Origin: Bog-473 sp963781955
Lineage (GTDB): Bacteria > Actinomycetota > Acidimicrobiia > Acidimicrobiales > RAAP-2
Direction: 5' to 3'
Assembly (NCBI GenBank): GCA_963781955.1
Contig: CAWAHU010000001.1
Coordinates: 1,860,001 to 1,924,000, forward strand
DNA length: 64,000 bases
Positions 26,036 through 35,387 of this stretch are shown here, piece after piece. The number at the start of each line of letters is the position of its first letter. The stretch's first letter is position 1. The notes beneath the pieces were generated by a model that worked only from the letters and a program-made list of their open reading frames with translations, searched no databases and had not been told where the DNA came from. The translations under genes and the position numbers were made by a program.

Positions 26036-26461
26036 GGCCAAAGTCTGCCATCGGCTCTCACCCACCACGACGAGGATGTGCGATCAGCGACTGCTCGCAA
26101 GCCGCAACTCGCCCGCCCGCGGCGAACGGTGACGCCTGGGCGGCTCCGTACGCCCTTCCGACCTGGTTCGGCATCCCGGCGTCGGTTGAGGGCTACGTCG
26201 CCGTAGCCGATCGGTCACTACCCACTGTCGTCGCTTCACTGGGATGCAGGGAGGTGGGGCCTCGAAGGCTGAACAGGACCCGGGGTACGAGGGACCAGAG
26301 CTTCTCTTCCCGGTGCGGCCGCCGCCCGCTCGAAGAGTCCCCGATCTGTGAGACCCCGACAACCCGGCGCTACGAATGATGAAGGTCCTTCTAGCATCGA
26401 AGGTGTCGTGGCGACTCACGTCCGGCGCTCGGGGGACATTTGCGTCAGGTACCGTCAGACC
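26036..26461. other. Stretch without a convincing gene
   Basis: Between the methyltransferase start and the PhzF start I see no frame with protein-like composition on either strand and no clear tRNA or terminator. The divergent promoters of both neighbours must lie here. Confidence 0.5.
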
Positions 26462-27232
26462 ATGGTGCTCGAACTTCGGACGGTGGACGCCTTCACGTCT
26501 GAGCCATTTAGCGGCAACCCCGCCGCCGTTGCAGTGGTCGACGCATTTCCAGATCCACTGACAATGCAAGCGGTTGCGAGGGAAATGAACTTGTCGGAGA
26601 CAGCCTTTGTAGTCGCTCGTGCCGACGGGGACTTCGATCTGCGTTGGTTCACGCCGACGGTTGAGGTCGACCTCTGCGGACACGCGACATTGGGTGCCGC
26701 CCATGTTCTCGGAGGTAGCGCTCGATTCCACACGAGGAGCGGGCTGCTCGCCTGCATCCGTTCCGATGATGGATGGATTGAAATGGACTTTCCTTCGGAT
26801 CCGCCCACGCGGGTCCAACCTCCTGCGCCCCTTGCGTTGGCGGGGCTCGTCTGGTTCGGTCGCGGGCGTTGGGATGGTCTCGCCGTCCTGGAGGATGCCG
26901 CCTTGGTACGGACACTCGCCCCCGATCTGGCGAGCATCGCCCTCGCCGCCGAGCGGGGCGTCATTGTCAGCGCTCGCGGTGATCGCCCAGGCGTAGATTG
27001 CGTGAGCCGGTTTTTCGCCCCAAACGTCGGTGTCGTCGAGGACCCCGTCACGGGCTCGGCGCACTGCACATTGGCCGAGTTCTGGGGTGATCAGCTTGGC
27101 CTGTCGGAGCTTGTCGGTGAACAAGCTTCATCGAGAGGCGGCGTCGTTCGAATGCGCAGAGCCGGGAGGCGTGTGATTCTGGCGGGCCAGGCCATCACGG
27201 TGGCAGAAGTGAAGATCTCGGTTCCGACGTGA
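26462..27232 (+). CDS. PhzF-family isomerase
   Basis: 256 residues. MVLELRTVDAFTSEPFSGNP is the family start; NLSETAFV carries the catalytic glutamate E46. The second half (PNVGVVEDPVTGSAHCTLAEF) repeats the pseudo-symmetric fold and holds the DPVTGSAH signature. PhzF proteins catalyse hydrogen migration in phenazine synthesis, but most members are unlinked to phenazines, and no phz genes are near. Codon use is slightly less GC-biased than in the core genes, in line with acquisition. Confidence 0.93.
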   Translation: MVLELRTVDAFTSEPFSGNPAAVAVVDAFPDPLTMQAVAREMNLSETAFVVARADGDFDLRWFTPTVEVDLCGHATLGAAHVLGGSARFHTRSGLLACIRSDDGWIEMDFPSDPPTRVQPPAPLALAGLVWFGRGRWDGLAVLEDAALVRTLAPDLASIALAAERGVIVSARGDRPGVDCVSRFFAPNVGVVEDPVTGSAHCTLAEFWGDQLGLSELVGEQASSRGGVVRMRRAGRRVILAGQAITVAEVKISVPT

Positions 27233-27372
27233 GCCGCTCGAGGCGAACGGGGGCGTGTCCTGTGACGAAGGAGCGCCTATGCGAGATGCGATCCTGGCGT
27301 TCCGTCACCCCTAGGAGCACACGAAGTTCGAGATAGGCTGGCTCGGACCCTAACTGCGGAGCAGGATCGACT

Positions 27373-27735
27373 ATGGACTACCTATTCGAGATGGGCACGC
27401 CGATTACCGAGGAAGAGGCGCTTGGGGAGCTCGCCGAGCTGGGCCTCCACAGCTTGGCCTTCGATCTGAACCTGCACGAAGATGAACCGCTGCATTGGCA
27501 CGAGTTCGACTCGGTCAGCTTTGTGATCTCGGGAACCGGCAGCTTCGCTGACGAGCACGGAAACGTGACCGATGTTGGCCCCGGGTGCCGCCTTGAGGCT
27601 CCGGCCGGCTGGCTGCATCGGAACCTGGCCGGCCCTCCGTACCGAGTCGTCCTCGGCGCCAACCTCCCCGGTGATCAGTGGACTGCACCGATCAACAAGG
27701 ACCCAGCCGATCGGCCAGCGTCCCTGGCGATCTGA
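27373..27735 (+). CDS. Single-domain cupin protein
   Basis: 120 residues. A cupin fold is suggested by HEDEPLHWHEFDSVSFVISG with the metal-binding HxH plus glutamate (HWHEF) and GCRLEAPAGWLHR supplying the second histidine. Cupins of this size bind a metal and may be isomerases, dioxygenases or sensors; none can be assigned. Stand-alone gene in the accessory stretch. Confidence 0.8.
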   Translation: MDYLFEMGTPITEEEALGELAELGLHSLAFDLNLHEDEPLHWHEFDSVSFVISGTGSFADEHGNVTDVGPGCRLEAPAGWLHRNLAGPPYRVVLGANLPGDQWTAPINKDPADRPASLAI

Positions 27736-27744
27736 CGAAACCAA

Positions 27745-28103
27745 CAGTCCTCCTTCGGCGGGCGAAGCAGGGCAAACTACGTCTACATGACCGCAACCTT
27801 GGATGCGGCGACGTGGGGAGCGGAAGTAGCAGTGGGAAAAGGGCCGGGCCGGATCTACCAGGTGGAGCCCACCGGTCCAATCGAGGATGACCCCAATCTC
27901 ACGGACAAGAACGTTCCGGGCAACCCGACGAGGTCCTCCCCCACCCAGCACCCGCTACGGGTGGTTGGCGAGCTGGACTGGGCGCCACATCGCCCGAGGT
28001 GGTCCAAAGCATGCGCAACCACGTTGACGAACTCAAGCGGCTTGTCGTCGACGCGATAGCGGGCGCTCCCCGGGGTCATCCGAATGTCGTTCCGGGGCAA
28101 TGA
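27745..28103 (+). pseudogene. arr: Remnant of NAD(+)-rifampin ADP-ribosyltransferase (Arr)
   Basis: From 27754 the frame reads ANYVYMTATLDAATWGAEVA, then GRIYQVEPTGPIEDDPNLTD and PGNPTRSSPTQHPLRVVGEL, unmistakably the C-terminal two thirds of Arr. At about 27985 a single-base shift in GGGCGCC moves the rest (SPEVVQSMRNHVDELKRLVV to the stop at 28103) to another frame. The N-terminal 35-40 residues, with the HGT motif of the active site, are missing; the cupin gene lies there instead. Intact Arr inactivates rifamycins. This copy cannot be functional. Confidence 0.85.
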
Positions 28104-28104
28104 T

Positions 28105-28308
28105 TCAGTTCAAGTCCGACGTCTTCGATTGACGCTCAAGCGTGATCGTCAGGCACTCCAACTTCCCGCACCCACCGCACACGTAGTCAGTGGTACGAGC
28201 TTGGGTTGTGACTGGCACGTACACCAGGCCCTCAAACACGACTGGGGTGGCGACCCCACAGTCGTTACACGTCACAGTGATTGTCACAGCGTCCCCGTCC
28301 AGTGGCAC
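28105..28308 (-). CDS. Small zinc-ribbon hypothetical protein
   Basis: 67 residues from GTG 28308. Two CxxC pairs 28 residues apart (CNDCG and CGGCG), joined by a strand-rich segment (TPVVFEGLVYVPVTTQ), would make a zinc ribbon. No ribosome site is obvious. It is convergent with the arr remnant and abuts it. Plausible but unproven as a gene. Confidence 0.5.
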   Translation of the reverse strand: MPLDGDAVTITVTCNDCGVATPVVFEGLVYVPVTTQARTTDYVCGGCGKLECLTITLERQSKTSDLN

Positions 28309-28436
28309 ACTGAGAGGCTATCGGCGGACCAAGCAGGGGGCTAGTGCGTCCAATCGGAGGTCTGCCGGTTGCGGGCGACCCTGCCGAAACGGGCCCGCAA
28401 GGTCTCATTGACCCGGTGTACTGGGGCGGTTGATTC

Positions 28437-28850
28437 CTAGCTGGGCCAAGGGTCATCCAAGACCCCCAGCTGAATGAACAGACCGAGCTTGTCGGCTCCG
28501 ATCCATTCCCTGACAACCTTGTCGTCCTCAAAGTGCATGATGGTGACCACCCATTCCTCTACGGCGCGTCCCGTCGGGGCCCGGCCCACGTACCCTCCGG
28601 TGTCGGTACCGCGGAATATGACTCTCAAGACAACCGTGTCTCCGGCCACGATCAGGTCCTCGACGTCCAGGTGGAGATCAGGAAACGCCTCGCGGTAGCG
28701 GCGGATCGGCTCGATTTTGGCCGAAGGCCCTGTCCCGAACATGCTGTGGTAATTCTCGCCATAGAGATCAGCGGCCGCTTCGTAGCTTTGGCCGTTCCAG
28801 ACCTCGTCAACGAACCTCCGGACTTGCATCTCGCGCTCGGTCACGTTCAT
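28437..28850 (-). CDS. SnoaL-like / ester cyclase family protein
   Basis: 137 residues, NTF2-like fold. FVDEVWNGQSYEAAADLYGENYHSM and LIVAGDTVVLRVIFRGTDTG are characteristic of the SnoaL-type ester cyclase group. The acidic residues lining the cone are present. These proteins include polyketide cyclases and many small-molecule isomerases or hydrolases; none can be chosen. Single gene in the accessory region. Confidence 0.85.
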   Translation of the reverse strand: MNVTEREMQVRRFVDEVWNGQSYEAAADLYGENYHSMFGTGPSAKIEPIRRYREAFPDLHLDVEDLIVAGDTVVLRVIFRGTDTGGYVGRAPTGRAVEEWVVTIMHFEDDKVVREWIGADKLGLFIQLGVLDDPWPS

Positions 28851-29053
28851 CGCTGACCCCCTTGCCGCGAGAGGTTACGCGACTACGGGGCAGCTCCGGC
28901 CCTCTGAGGGCCCAGGTGTCCTGTTCTCTTGCTGCCAGCGTGTGGCACCCCGTGCCGAGACGAACTTGGGTCACCCGTCCCGTGCCCCGCGAGCGACTAT
29001 CCGCACTGATCTCTGCTCGGCTCGGGTTTCCGGACAGCCCGCGAGCTGCTCGT

Positions 29054-30120
29054 CTATGGGGCCAAGAAAAAGAGTGTGATGGCCATGATGACCGCCACCA
29101 CGACCGCCACGCGTCGCAACGCGCGCCCAGCGGTTGGGCTCTCGTGTGCGTCGGGCGCTCGGCCGGCGGCCTTCGTCGTGCTCATCGGGTCAGGGTTCAG
29201 TCGGGCGAGGTTCACCGAGCGGATCCGGGCGGTGGCCGTCGCCGCGACCCAGCCGATCGCCGCCGCCGCCAAGGGGAGCGACAACAGGTAGGTCATGGCC
29301 ACGTTTGAGAACGCCTCGCTCACGCCACCGGCGACCGACGCGCCGGGTCGCGCGGTCCACCGTCGATCGCCACGACCGCGATGGTCGAGATGAAGAACAT
29401 GACCAGCCCGGCACTGACGCCGGCCAGCCGAGCGGCGCGGCGCCCCACCGAGGCGCTCCCGCTGCGCCAGGCGCCACCCACCCCCAGGGCCAAAGGCACT
29501 GCGATGTACAACGCCGGGTCGGACCACGCGCCCACTGAATAGATGGGGCTGATGATGCCTTGCCACGTGAACCCGGAGAACGCCAACCACGTCGCCGCGA
29601 CGAAGAGCCCGCCCACCAGCCCCAGACGGGCCACACGGGCCCGGCGCAGCTGCACGCTCACGGCGACGATGGAAACCATCACGAGGGCGGCCAGGATCAC
29701 CAGCAACACCCAGTTCCAAGGGTTGGTGGCCAGCCCGAAGTGGACGAACCCAAAGCCGAACACCACCGCGCCGCCCAGAGCGACGGCCCCCAACACCGCC
29801 ATCGGTCCGACCGGCCCCCAGGGTGGCACGAGCACGACGCCGGTCACGCATCCGAGAGCGAAGCGCCAACGCTTCGAACGCCCCTCGATCCGGTCCAGCT
29901 CGCCGAGCATCGCCTGGCCCCACTCGACCCGGTCGGCGGGGAGCAGTCCGTCCGCCCATTGCAACAGCCGGAGCGGCACGTCGTCTCGCACCCTCTGCGT
30001 GTCTGGAGGTGGATGCTCGCGACTCCACAGCACCACCCCGGCGCCAGAAAGCAGCAAGATGGCGAGGACCGAGGGCGGACCTGCAGCAATCATCCCCAAC
30101 ATCGCCGGGACCGAGGGCAC
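29054..30120 (-). CDS. PadR-linked multi-pass membrane protein, with an apparent frameshift
   Basis: GTG 30120 shares one base with the PadR stop (TAGTG), so translation is coupled. The frame encodes several hydrophobic segments (LAILLLSGAGVVLWS, PMAVLGAVALGGAVVFGFGF, LVMFFISTIAVVAID). At about 29340 the continuation (GGVSEAFSNVAMTYLLSLPL, VVVAVIMAITLFFLAP) lies in the next frame. One surplus C in CGGCGCGTC would restore a protein of about 355 residues. Membrane proteins paired with PadR regulators often carry an N-terminal soluble domain, here around DRVEWGQAMLGELDRIEGRS. Probably an integral membrane protein of unknown role whose expression PadR limits. Confidence 0.75.
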
Positions 30121-30434
30121 TAAGCCCCGCTCAAGCCCAAGCGCCGGCGCGGCGCGGACCGTTCGGCCCGGGCGACGTCAAGCGTCGCCACGTACTCCCG
30201 CCCCGTCGGGGTGAGTCGATAGAGGTGCCGGGGCGGCCGGCCGGGCGGTCCGGGCTCCCAGGATGTTTCGAGCAGTGCACGGTCGGCGAGCCGGATCAGG
30301 ATCGGATAGAGCGAGCCCGATTTCAGGTGGACTTCTGTCGCCAGGTCATAGCCATAGCGCCACCGCGCCGGATCGGCGGCCAGTGCCTGGAGGACTCTGA
30401 TCACCTGCGGAGACGGACTCCGGGAACGGCCCAC
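30120..30434 (-). CDS. PadR-family transcriptional regulator
   Basis: 104 residues. The winged helix-turn-helix includes VIRVLQALAADPARWRYGYD, then SGSLYPILIRLADRALLETS and RHLYRLTPTGREYV, the normal PadR order. The C-terminal dimer helix is short, as in the subfamily-1 group. It is translationally coupled to the membrane protein that follows. Autoregulation is likely, given the palindrome inside its own promoter. Confidence 0.92.
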   Translation of the reverse strand: MGRSRSPSPQVIRVLQALAADPARWRYGYDLATEVHLKSGSLYPILIRLADRALLETSWEPGPPGRPPRHLYRLTPTGREYVATLDVARAERSAPRRRLGLSGA

Positions 30435-30441
30435 GGCAATA

Positions 30442-30469
30442 ACTCTACCTATATAGTCATCTATGTCAA
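30442..30469 (-). promoter_or_regulatory. Promoter of the padR operon with operator in the spacer
   Basis: On the minus strand TTGACA (30469-30464) is followed after 16 bases by TAGAGT (30447-30442). Transcription would start at about 30435, next to the GTG at 30434, so the mRNA would be leaderless. The spacer contains the palindrome CTATATAG (30449-30456), a likely PadR operator. Confidence 0.65.
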
Positions 30470-30474
30470 GCGCC

Positions 30475-31176
30475 GGAGGGTCGCGGCCCGCACCAACCTG
30501 TCGGCGGGTCCCCTAAGTGTGCAGCCGTACAGGGAGCACGCCCAAGCACGCACGACCGCCCAGGCCACCCCGACGAGTTGCCAGGGGGGGGCTGGGGGGG
30601 GCGGCGGAAGTGTGGCGGTGCGTGGGGTGCGGCAGGCCGAGCGGCCGGGCACTTCGAACCTCGGACGGGCGGGGTGCGGCGTCTTGAACCCCGTCATGTC
30701 CTATCCCCAACACCCTTTGACCGGGATAGGTGATAGGGGCGCCCGAAACGTCCCATCCGCTCCGACCGACCCTCAGGTGGCCCGGCTGTCCGCCACCGTC
30801 ACAGAGAACTGGGGCATAACGGCACCGAGGCCAGCGGTTGTGATGCTGCTCGACGGTGTTGTAGTACCCGCTCTTGCTGACGCAACTCCAACGCATATCG
30901 TGAGTAGCCCAGTCGCCAAGAGCGCGCTTGCGACCCGCACTGCTCGATACCTCACAAGGTCAGGCTACTTCTGGTAGGTCGTTCGACGGCTTGATGGTCA
31001 GCATGACCCAGCTCCGAAATTGTCAAGGGTGAAACGAGCAAAGTGCGGGTATCCCCGTTCGCGGGAACGGGGCGCCACCGTGCGGCACTATCGGGCGGCG
31101 GAACCACAGGTCGGCTGAGGACTTCCCGGTTGTTGCGTTGGGTGGGGATCCATTGACAATCGGGACCCCGAGGTGG
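30475..31176. other. Mostly non-coding stretch with a G-rich block
   Basis: No gene is convincing here apart from a possible small secreted ORF at 30773-30955. Two runs of eight G (30584-30591 and 30594-30601) followed by GG-c-GG could form a G-quadruplex. Long homopolymers also make this spot prone to sequence error. Confidence 0.5.
30773..30955 (-). CDS. Possible small secreted protein
   Basis: 60 residues from GTG 30955. Residues 1-28 (RAVRVASALLATGLLTICVG, then VASARAG) have the charge/hydrophobic/AxA layout of a signal peptide. The mature part is only about 32 residues, Thr/Ser-rich. No Shine-Dalgarno site is seen. It could also be chance in a GC-rich region. Confidence 0.3.
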   Translation of the reverse strand: MRYRAVRVASALLATGLLTICVGVASARAGTTTPSSSITTAGLGAVMPQFSVTVADSRAT

Positions 31177-31395
31177 TCAGTTCGTAAACGCGACAGCAAG
31201 CACGGCACTTAGTGGGCCTACCACCACCCGTGTGCGGGGTGATATGTGAGTGTGGGCCACGGTCTCATCGAAAGAGAAGGACTCGTCCGATGGACTGACA
31301 ATGAAGCTAGGCACATCGATCGAGTGCCAGCCGTCGGCCAGCTGAACCTCGGAAACCTGGGCTTCGTCGATGGCCGTCAGCCACTCGATGCTCAT
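31177..31395 (-). CDS. Short hypothetical protein
   Basis: 72 residues from ATG 31395, with GGGAGG upstream at good spacing. Begins MSIEWLTAIDEAQVSEVQLA and has ADGWHSIDVPSFIVSPSDE, a protein-like composition with regular hydrophobic periodicity. No family recognised. It lies just left of the IS110-type remnant and is transcribed away from it. Confidence 0.42.
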   Translation of the reverse strand: MSIEWLTAIDEAQVSEVQLADGWHSIDVPSFIVSPSDESFSFDETVAHTHISPRTRVVVGPLSAVLAVAFTN

Positions 31396-32682
31396 GTACG
31401 CGGACCTCCCAGCCAAATCAGACCTAACTCTGCCTACTGTAGATCTCATGGCCATGCCCCCGAACAGTGACAATGCTCCGAGGGGTCCACCGCTGGATTG
31501 TTGGCCCTCAATAGCTTCGGGAGTGCTGGCCGGGTTTCGCCTGACTGGCACACAGACAGCGGCACGTCCCGTCTCCGAGTTGGGGTGATTGGTCCGGTTG
31601 CTACGAACAACGCGGACCGCCCGTCGCTCCGATCCGGAACGGCCGTGCCATCCCTAACTCCGTTGACAGGAGGGATGACCATGACCATCGTAGAAGCTTC
31701 GCGGGGCGTGACAGGTGGCGTCGATACTCACCTCGACGTTCACGTGGCGGCCGCACTGGACCCGCTCGGAGCGTTGCTCGGCACGGAGCGCTTCGACACC
31801 GATCCTGCTGGCTACAAAGCACTGCTCGCCTGGCTCGAGGGCTTCGGTCCTCTGAATAGGGTCGGCGTCGAGGGCACCGGCTCCTACGGGGCCGGCCTGG
31901 CTCGCTATCTCCGTCGAGCCGACGTCGAGGTGATCGAAGTCGATCGTCCCAACCGGGCCGAGCGCCGTCGTAGTGGCAAGTCCGATCCGCTCGACGCGGT
32001 CGAGGCAGCTCGAGCTGCTCTCGGTGGCCGAGCCCAGAGCATCTCCAAGTCCAAAGACGGCGCCATCGAGGCCATCCGAGTCCTCGTGGTGGCCAAGCGC
32101 TCGGCTCGAGGGGCCCGAGTAAAAGCGCTCGTCCAGATGCGTCACCTGGTGATCACTGCTCCGGACCAGCTGCGTTCACGCCTGAAGCGCCTAACCGTCC
32201 TGGTGGACGAGGTAGCCCGGCTGCGCCCGTCGCGCGCGGGCGATGCGGTGATGGCCGCCCACAAGGCCGCCCTGTACTCATTGGCCCGACGGGTCCAAAC
32301 GCTCGAAGACGAGCTGGCCGAGCTCGACAAGCGCATCGAGGCACTCGTCGAAGCTGCCGCACCCCGAACTGCTGGCTCGCTTCGGAGTCGGCCCCGACAC
32401 CGCGGCTGCCCTCTTGGTCAGTGCGGGTGACAACCCCGAGCACCTGCACTCAGAAGCCGCCTGGGCTCACCTCTGCGGCGTTGCCCCCATCCCGGCCTCG
32501 TCGGGCAAGAGCAACCGACACCGCCTCGACCGCGGTGTGCGCGATTTTTGAATCTCCCCACCCTCGATCACTGAAATTCCCCACCCTGTCCCGGTGAGCT
32601 GAACCATCCACCCGCGGGGTTGGGCCCCCCTTCGAAGCTGAGAGCGACCAAGCAACCAGCTCGAAGGGAGAACCCGCTCCGC

Positions 32683-33978
32683 ATGCTCACACATGGGGAA
32701 GACGTGGAAGCACATGCACTGAGAAGTAGGGGTTGGACGATCTCGGCGATCGCCCGCCACCTCGGCCGGGACCGCAAGACGGTCCGGGCCTACATCAACG
32801 GGGAGCGGGTCCCCGGCGTCCGGGCCAGATCAGCTCCCGATCCGCTCGAGCCGTTCACCAAGTACCTGGCGGCGCGCTTCGTCGACGACCCGCACGTCTG
32901 GGCCTCGGCCCTCTATGACGAGGTCGTCCGGCTCGGCTATCCGCTGAGCTACCCCTCCTTCGTTCGCCAGGTGCGGGCGGCCGGGCTCCGGCCCCACTGC
33001 GAAGCCTGTGCCGGCGTCAAGGGCCGCGACACCGTCGAGATCGACCATCCGCCCGGCGAGGAGATCCAGTGGGACTGGTTCGAGCGACGGGGTGCCCCGT
33101 GGGGAGGGACGGCCTACGTGTTGTTGGGCACGTTGTCGCACTCGGGCAAGGTGCGTGGCGTGCTGGCCGAGAAGATGGACCAGGCCCACCTCATCGAGGC
33201 GATGGACGAGGTGCTGCGGCGCCTGGGCGGGACGGCGAGGGTGTGGCGGACCGACCGCCTGGCGACGGTGATCGTGCCGGGGACGAGGGAGGTCCAGCCC
33301 TCTTTCGCACCAGTGGCCAAGCACTACGGGGCCGTCGTCGAACCCTGTCCGCCCAGGCGCGGCAATCGCAAGGGTGCGGTCGAGTCCTCGGTCCGTTTCA
33401 CCTCGGGCCGCTGGTGGCGCACCATGAGCGCAAAGAACCCCGAGGACGCCCAACGCTCGCTCGACGTCTTCTGCGCCACGACGGGCGACGAACGCGCACG
33501 CCGCGGACCGAACGGCGAGCGGACCACGGTCGGTGAACTGGCCGATGCCGAACCGCTGCTCGCCCTGCCGGCTTACCCGTTCCCGGCCACCACCGAGGTC
33601 GAGCGTGTCGTCGCCGACAACGCAAGCGTCGCCTTCTCGGGCAATCGCTACTCGGTGCCGCCCGGACTGGCCGGCACGACACTGCTCGTCCGGCACCGCT
33701 TGAGCTCTCCGACCATCGACGTGGTGGCTCCTTCGGGAGCGATCCTGGTCACCCATCGCTTGGCCCCGGCAGGATCGGGGGCCCTCGTGCGCAGTGTCGA
33801 GCACAAAGAAGCGCTCGAGGCCGCCGTGCTCTCCGCCTTCACCACGGCTCGTCCGTGCGACAAGAAGGCCAATCGTCCACCGGGCAAAGAGGCACTCGAA
33901 GAGGCGGCCCGCCTGCTCGGGCCCATCGGGCGTGAGCCCGTCGTCGACCTCTCGGTCTATGACGAGGTGGCCCGGTGA
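32683..33978 (+). CDS. istA: IS21-family transposase IstA
   Basis: 431 residues from ATG 32683. The N-terminal helix-turn-helix is GWTISAIARHLGRDRKTVRA. The DDE integrase core is seen in EEIQWDWFERRG and VWRTDRLATVIVPG, with the final acidic residue near GNRKGAVESSVRF. The C-terminal segment is typical (VAFSGNRYSVPPGLAG). It binds the terminal repeats and catalyses strand transfer, with IstB controlling target use. It overlaps istB by four bases (GTGA). Confidence 0.95.
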   Translation: MLTHGEDVEAHALRSRGWTISAIARHLGRDRKTVRAYINGERVPGVRARSAPDPLEPFTKYLAARFVDDPHVWASALYDEVVRLGYPLSYPSFVRQVRAAGLRPHCEACAGVKGRDTVEIDHPPGEEIQWDWFERRGAPWGGTAYVLLGTLSHSGKVRGVLAEKMDQAHLIEAMDEVLRRLGGTARVWRTDRLATVIVPGTREVQPSFAPVAKHYGAVVEPCPPRRGNRKGAVESSVRFTSGRWWRTMSAKNPEDAQRSLDVFCATTGDERARRGPNGERTTVGELADAEPLLALPAYPFPATTEVERVVADNASVAFSGNRYSVPPGLAGTTLLVRHRLSSPTIDVVAPSGAILVTHRLAPAGSGALVRSVEHKEALEAAVLSAFTTARPCDKKANRPPGKEALEEAARLLGPIGREPVVDLSVYDEVAR

Positions 33979-34763
33979 GCGAGTCCTCGACCTATCAACA
34001 GATCCGTTCGCATCTGGCCTACCTACGTCTCTCGGCTGTCGCCGAAGCGCTGCCAGGCGAGCTCGACCGTGCCCGGCAGGAGAAGCTCGGTCACTCCGAG
34101 TTCCTACATCGACTCCTCGAGGTCGAGGTCGCTGCCACCGAGATCAGACGCCGGGCCGGCCTCGAGCGCTTCGCCTGTCTGCCGTCCCCGTGGACACTCG
34201 ATGACTTCGACTTCAGCGCCCAGCCCTCGGTCGACAAGAAGCTGATGAGCGAGCTCGGCACCCTGCGCTTCTTAGAAGACGCCACCAACGTGCTGCTGAT
34301 CGGGCCGCCCGGTGTCGGCAAGACCATGTTGGCCGTCGGCCTGGCCAGAGCGTCCATCAACGCCGGCTATCGGACCTACTACACGACGGCCGCCGATCTG
34401 GCTGCTCGTTGTCACCGTGCCGCCCTCGAAGGGCGGTGGGCCACCACCATGCGCTTCTTCGCCGGACCGAGACTCTTGGTCATCGACGAGGTGGGCTACC
34501 TGCCCCTCCAAGCTGAGGCGGCTGCTGCGCTCTTCCAGGTCATCACGCAGCGCTATCTCAAGAGCTCCATCGTCATGACGACGAACCTCGGGGTCAGCTC
34601 GTGGGGGAAGATCTTCGACGACCCGATGGTGGCCGCCGCCATGCTCGACCGCCTGCTGCACCGCAGCGTCGTGTTCAACATCGACGGCGAGAGCTACCGG
34701 ATGCGCTCCCATCGGGCCCGCACCGAGGAGCTCAGGAAGGGGGTGTCCAAGGCCAAGGAGTAG
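33975..34763 (+). CDS. istB: IS21-family helper ATPase IstB
   Basis: 262 residues. DnaA/DnaC-like AAA+ ATPase with Walker A GPPGVGKTMLA and Walker B LLVIDEVGYLPLQ. TTNLGVSSWGKIFDD and AAAMLDRLLHRSVVFNIDG are the IstB signatures. It forms decamers that bend target DNA and license IstA. GTG 33975 overlaps the istA stop, so expression is coupled. Appears intact. Confidence 0.96.
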   Translation: MSESSTYQQIRSHLAYLRLSAVAEALPGELDRARQEKLGHSEFLHRLLEVEVAATEIRRRAGLERFACLPSPWTLDDFDFSAQPSVDKKLMSELGTLRFLEDATNVLLIGPPGVGKTMLAVGLARASINAGYRTYYTTAADLAARCHRAALEGRWATTMRFFAGPRLLVIDEVGYLPLQAEAAAALFQVITQRYLKSSIVMTTNLGVSSWGKIFDDPMVAAAMLDRLLHRSVVFNIDGESYRMRSHRARTEELRKGVSKAKE

Positions 34764-35029
34764 CCTCAGATCACACAACTCACCGGGTCAGGCAAGTGGG
34801 GAATTTCGATGATCGCCCCTGGGGAGTTTCGGAAATCGGCGGCAGCGGTGGGGACCGTCAGGCCAACAGCGCCCTCTGGCGCATCGTGATGGTTCGCATC
34901 GCCCATGACCCAGCCACCACCGCCTACTTCGATCGCAAGGTGAAGGAGGGACGCTCCAAGCGAGGCGTCATCCGCCTCCTCAAGCGCTACGTCGCCCGCG
35001 AGCTCTACGGCTACTTGCCTCGCGGCTAA

Positions 35030-35387
35030 CCCCTCGGACCGTGGGTCTGGCTCACCCCCCAACTGTCGCCCCCAGGGGTTGACTTTCCGGCGACTCGCCG
35101 GCCCACGGTCCGGGTCAACGCTCTGTGAACGCGTGGCCTGATAAGAGCATGTCCTCGGCCGAGTGACTCATCACTGTTCTGTCCGCTGTTCGCACAAAAA
35201 GGGCTTGACAACTGATAGGAGGAACGCCGGGACCGCGGCACAGGTGCGGTTGCGCCCGGTATCCGGTGCGGCCTCGGGCGGTCTGACCTTGCGTCAGGCA
35301 TTCTGAGACAGCGTGGTCACAGGCCGCGGTCCCCCAACGGCGACGAATGCGGCCGGACCACGCCACGTCGGTGGTCATCCCGCAATA
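35030..35387. other. Stretch without a recognised gene
   Basis: Between the IS110 remnant and the phosphotransferase I find no convincing coding frame. It must include the right end of the IS110-type element and the promoter of the next gene. Confidence 0.45.

Larger units (their letters stand above)
32538..34844 (+). mobile_element. IS21-type insertion sequence with 6-bp target duplication
   Basis: 2307 bases, beginning TGCGCGATTTTTGAATCTCC and ending in the partial reverse complement (right end read inward TGCCGCCGATTTCCGAAACT). Each end also carries a second CCCCAC-containing repeat, the multiple terminal sites typical of IS21. GCGGTG is found at 32532-32537 and 34845-34850, the target duplication. 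It carries istA and istB and looks complete, so it is the youngest event at this locus. Confidence 0.93.
31681..35029 (+). pseudogene. IS110-type transposase, frameshifted and split by an IS21-type element
   Basis: From ATG 31681 (SD AGGAGGG at 31668-31674) the DEDD domain starts GVDTHLDVHVAAALDPLG; VEGTGSYGAGLARYLR and KSDPLDAVEAARAAL supply the other acidic residues. At 32362-32365 (CCCC) the frame changes to PELLARFGVGPDTAAALLVS, then continues to HRLDRG at 32537. There it is interrupted by the IS21-type element and resumes at 34845 as GDRQANSALWRIVMVRIAHD to the stop at 35029. Removing one copy of GCGGTG and the element rebuilds LDRGGDRQAN. The pieces add up to a full-length, inactive transposase of about 350 residues. 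Confidence 0.9.

Noticed and set aside
26084..27124. Minus-strand frame of 346 codons over phzF
   Set aside because: Shadow of the clear PhzF gene; no family-like motifs, high Arg/Pro content.
29823..30977. Plus-strand frame of 384 codons over the padR region
   Set aside because: Runs antisense to PadR and its membrane partner, both well supported, and has an Arg/Ala-rich shadow composition.
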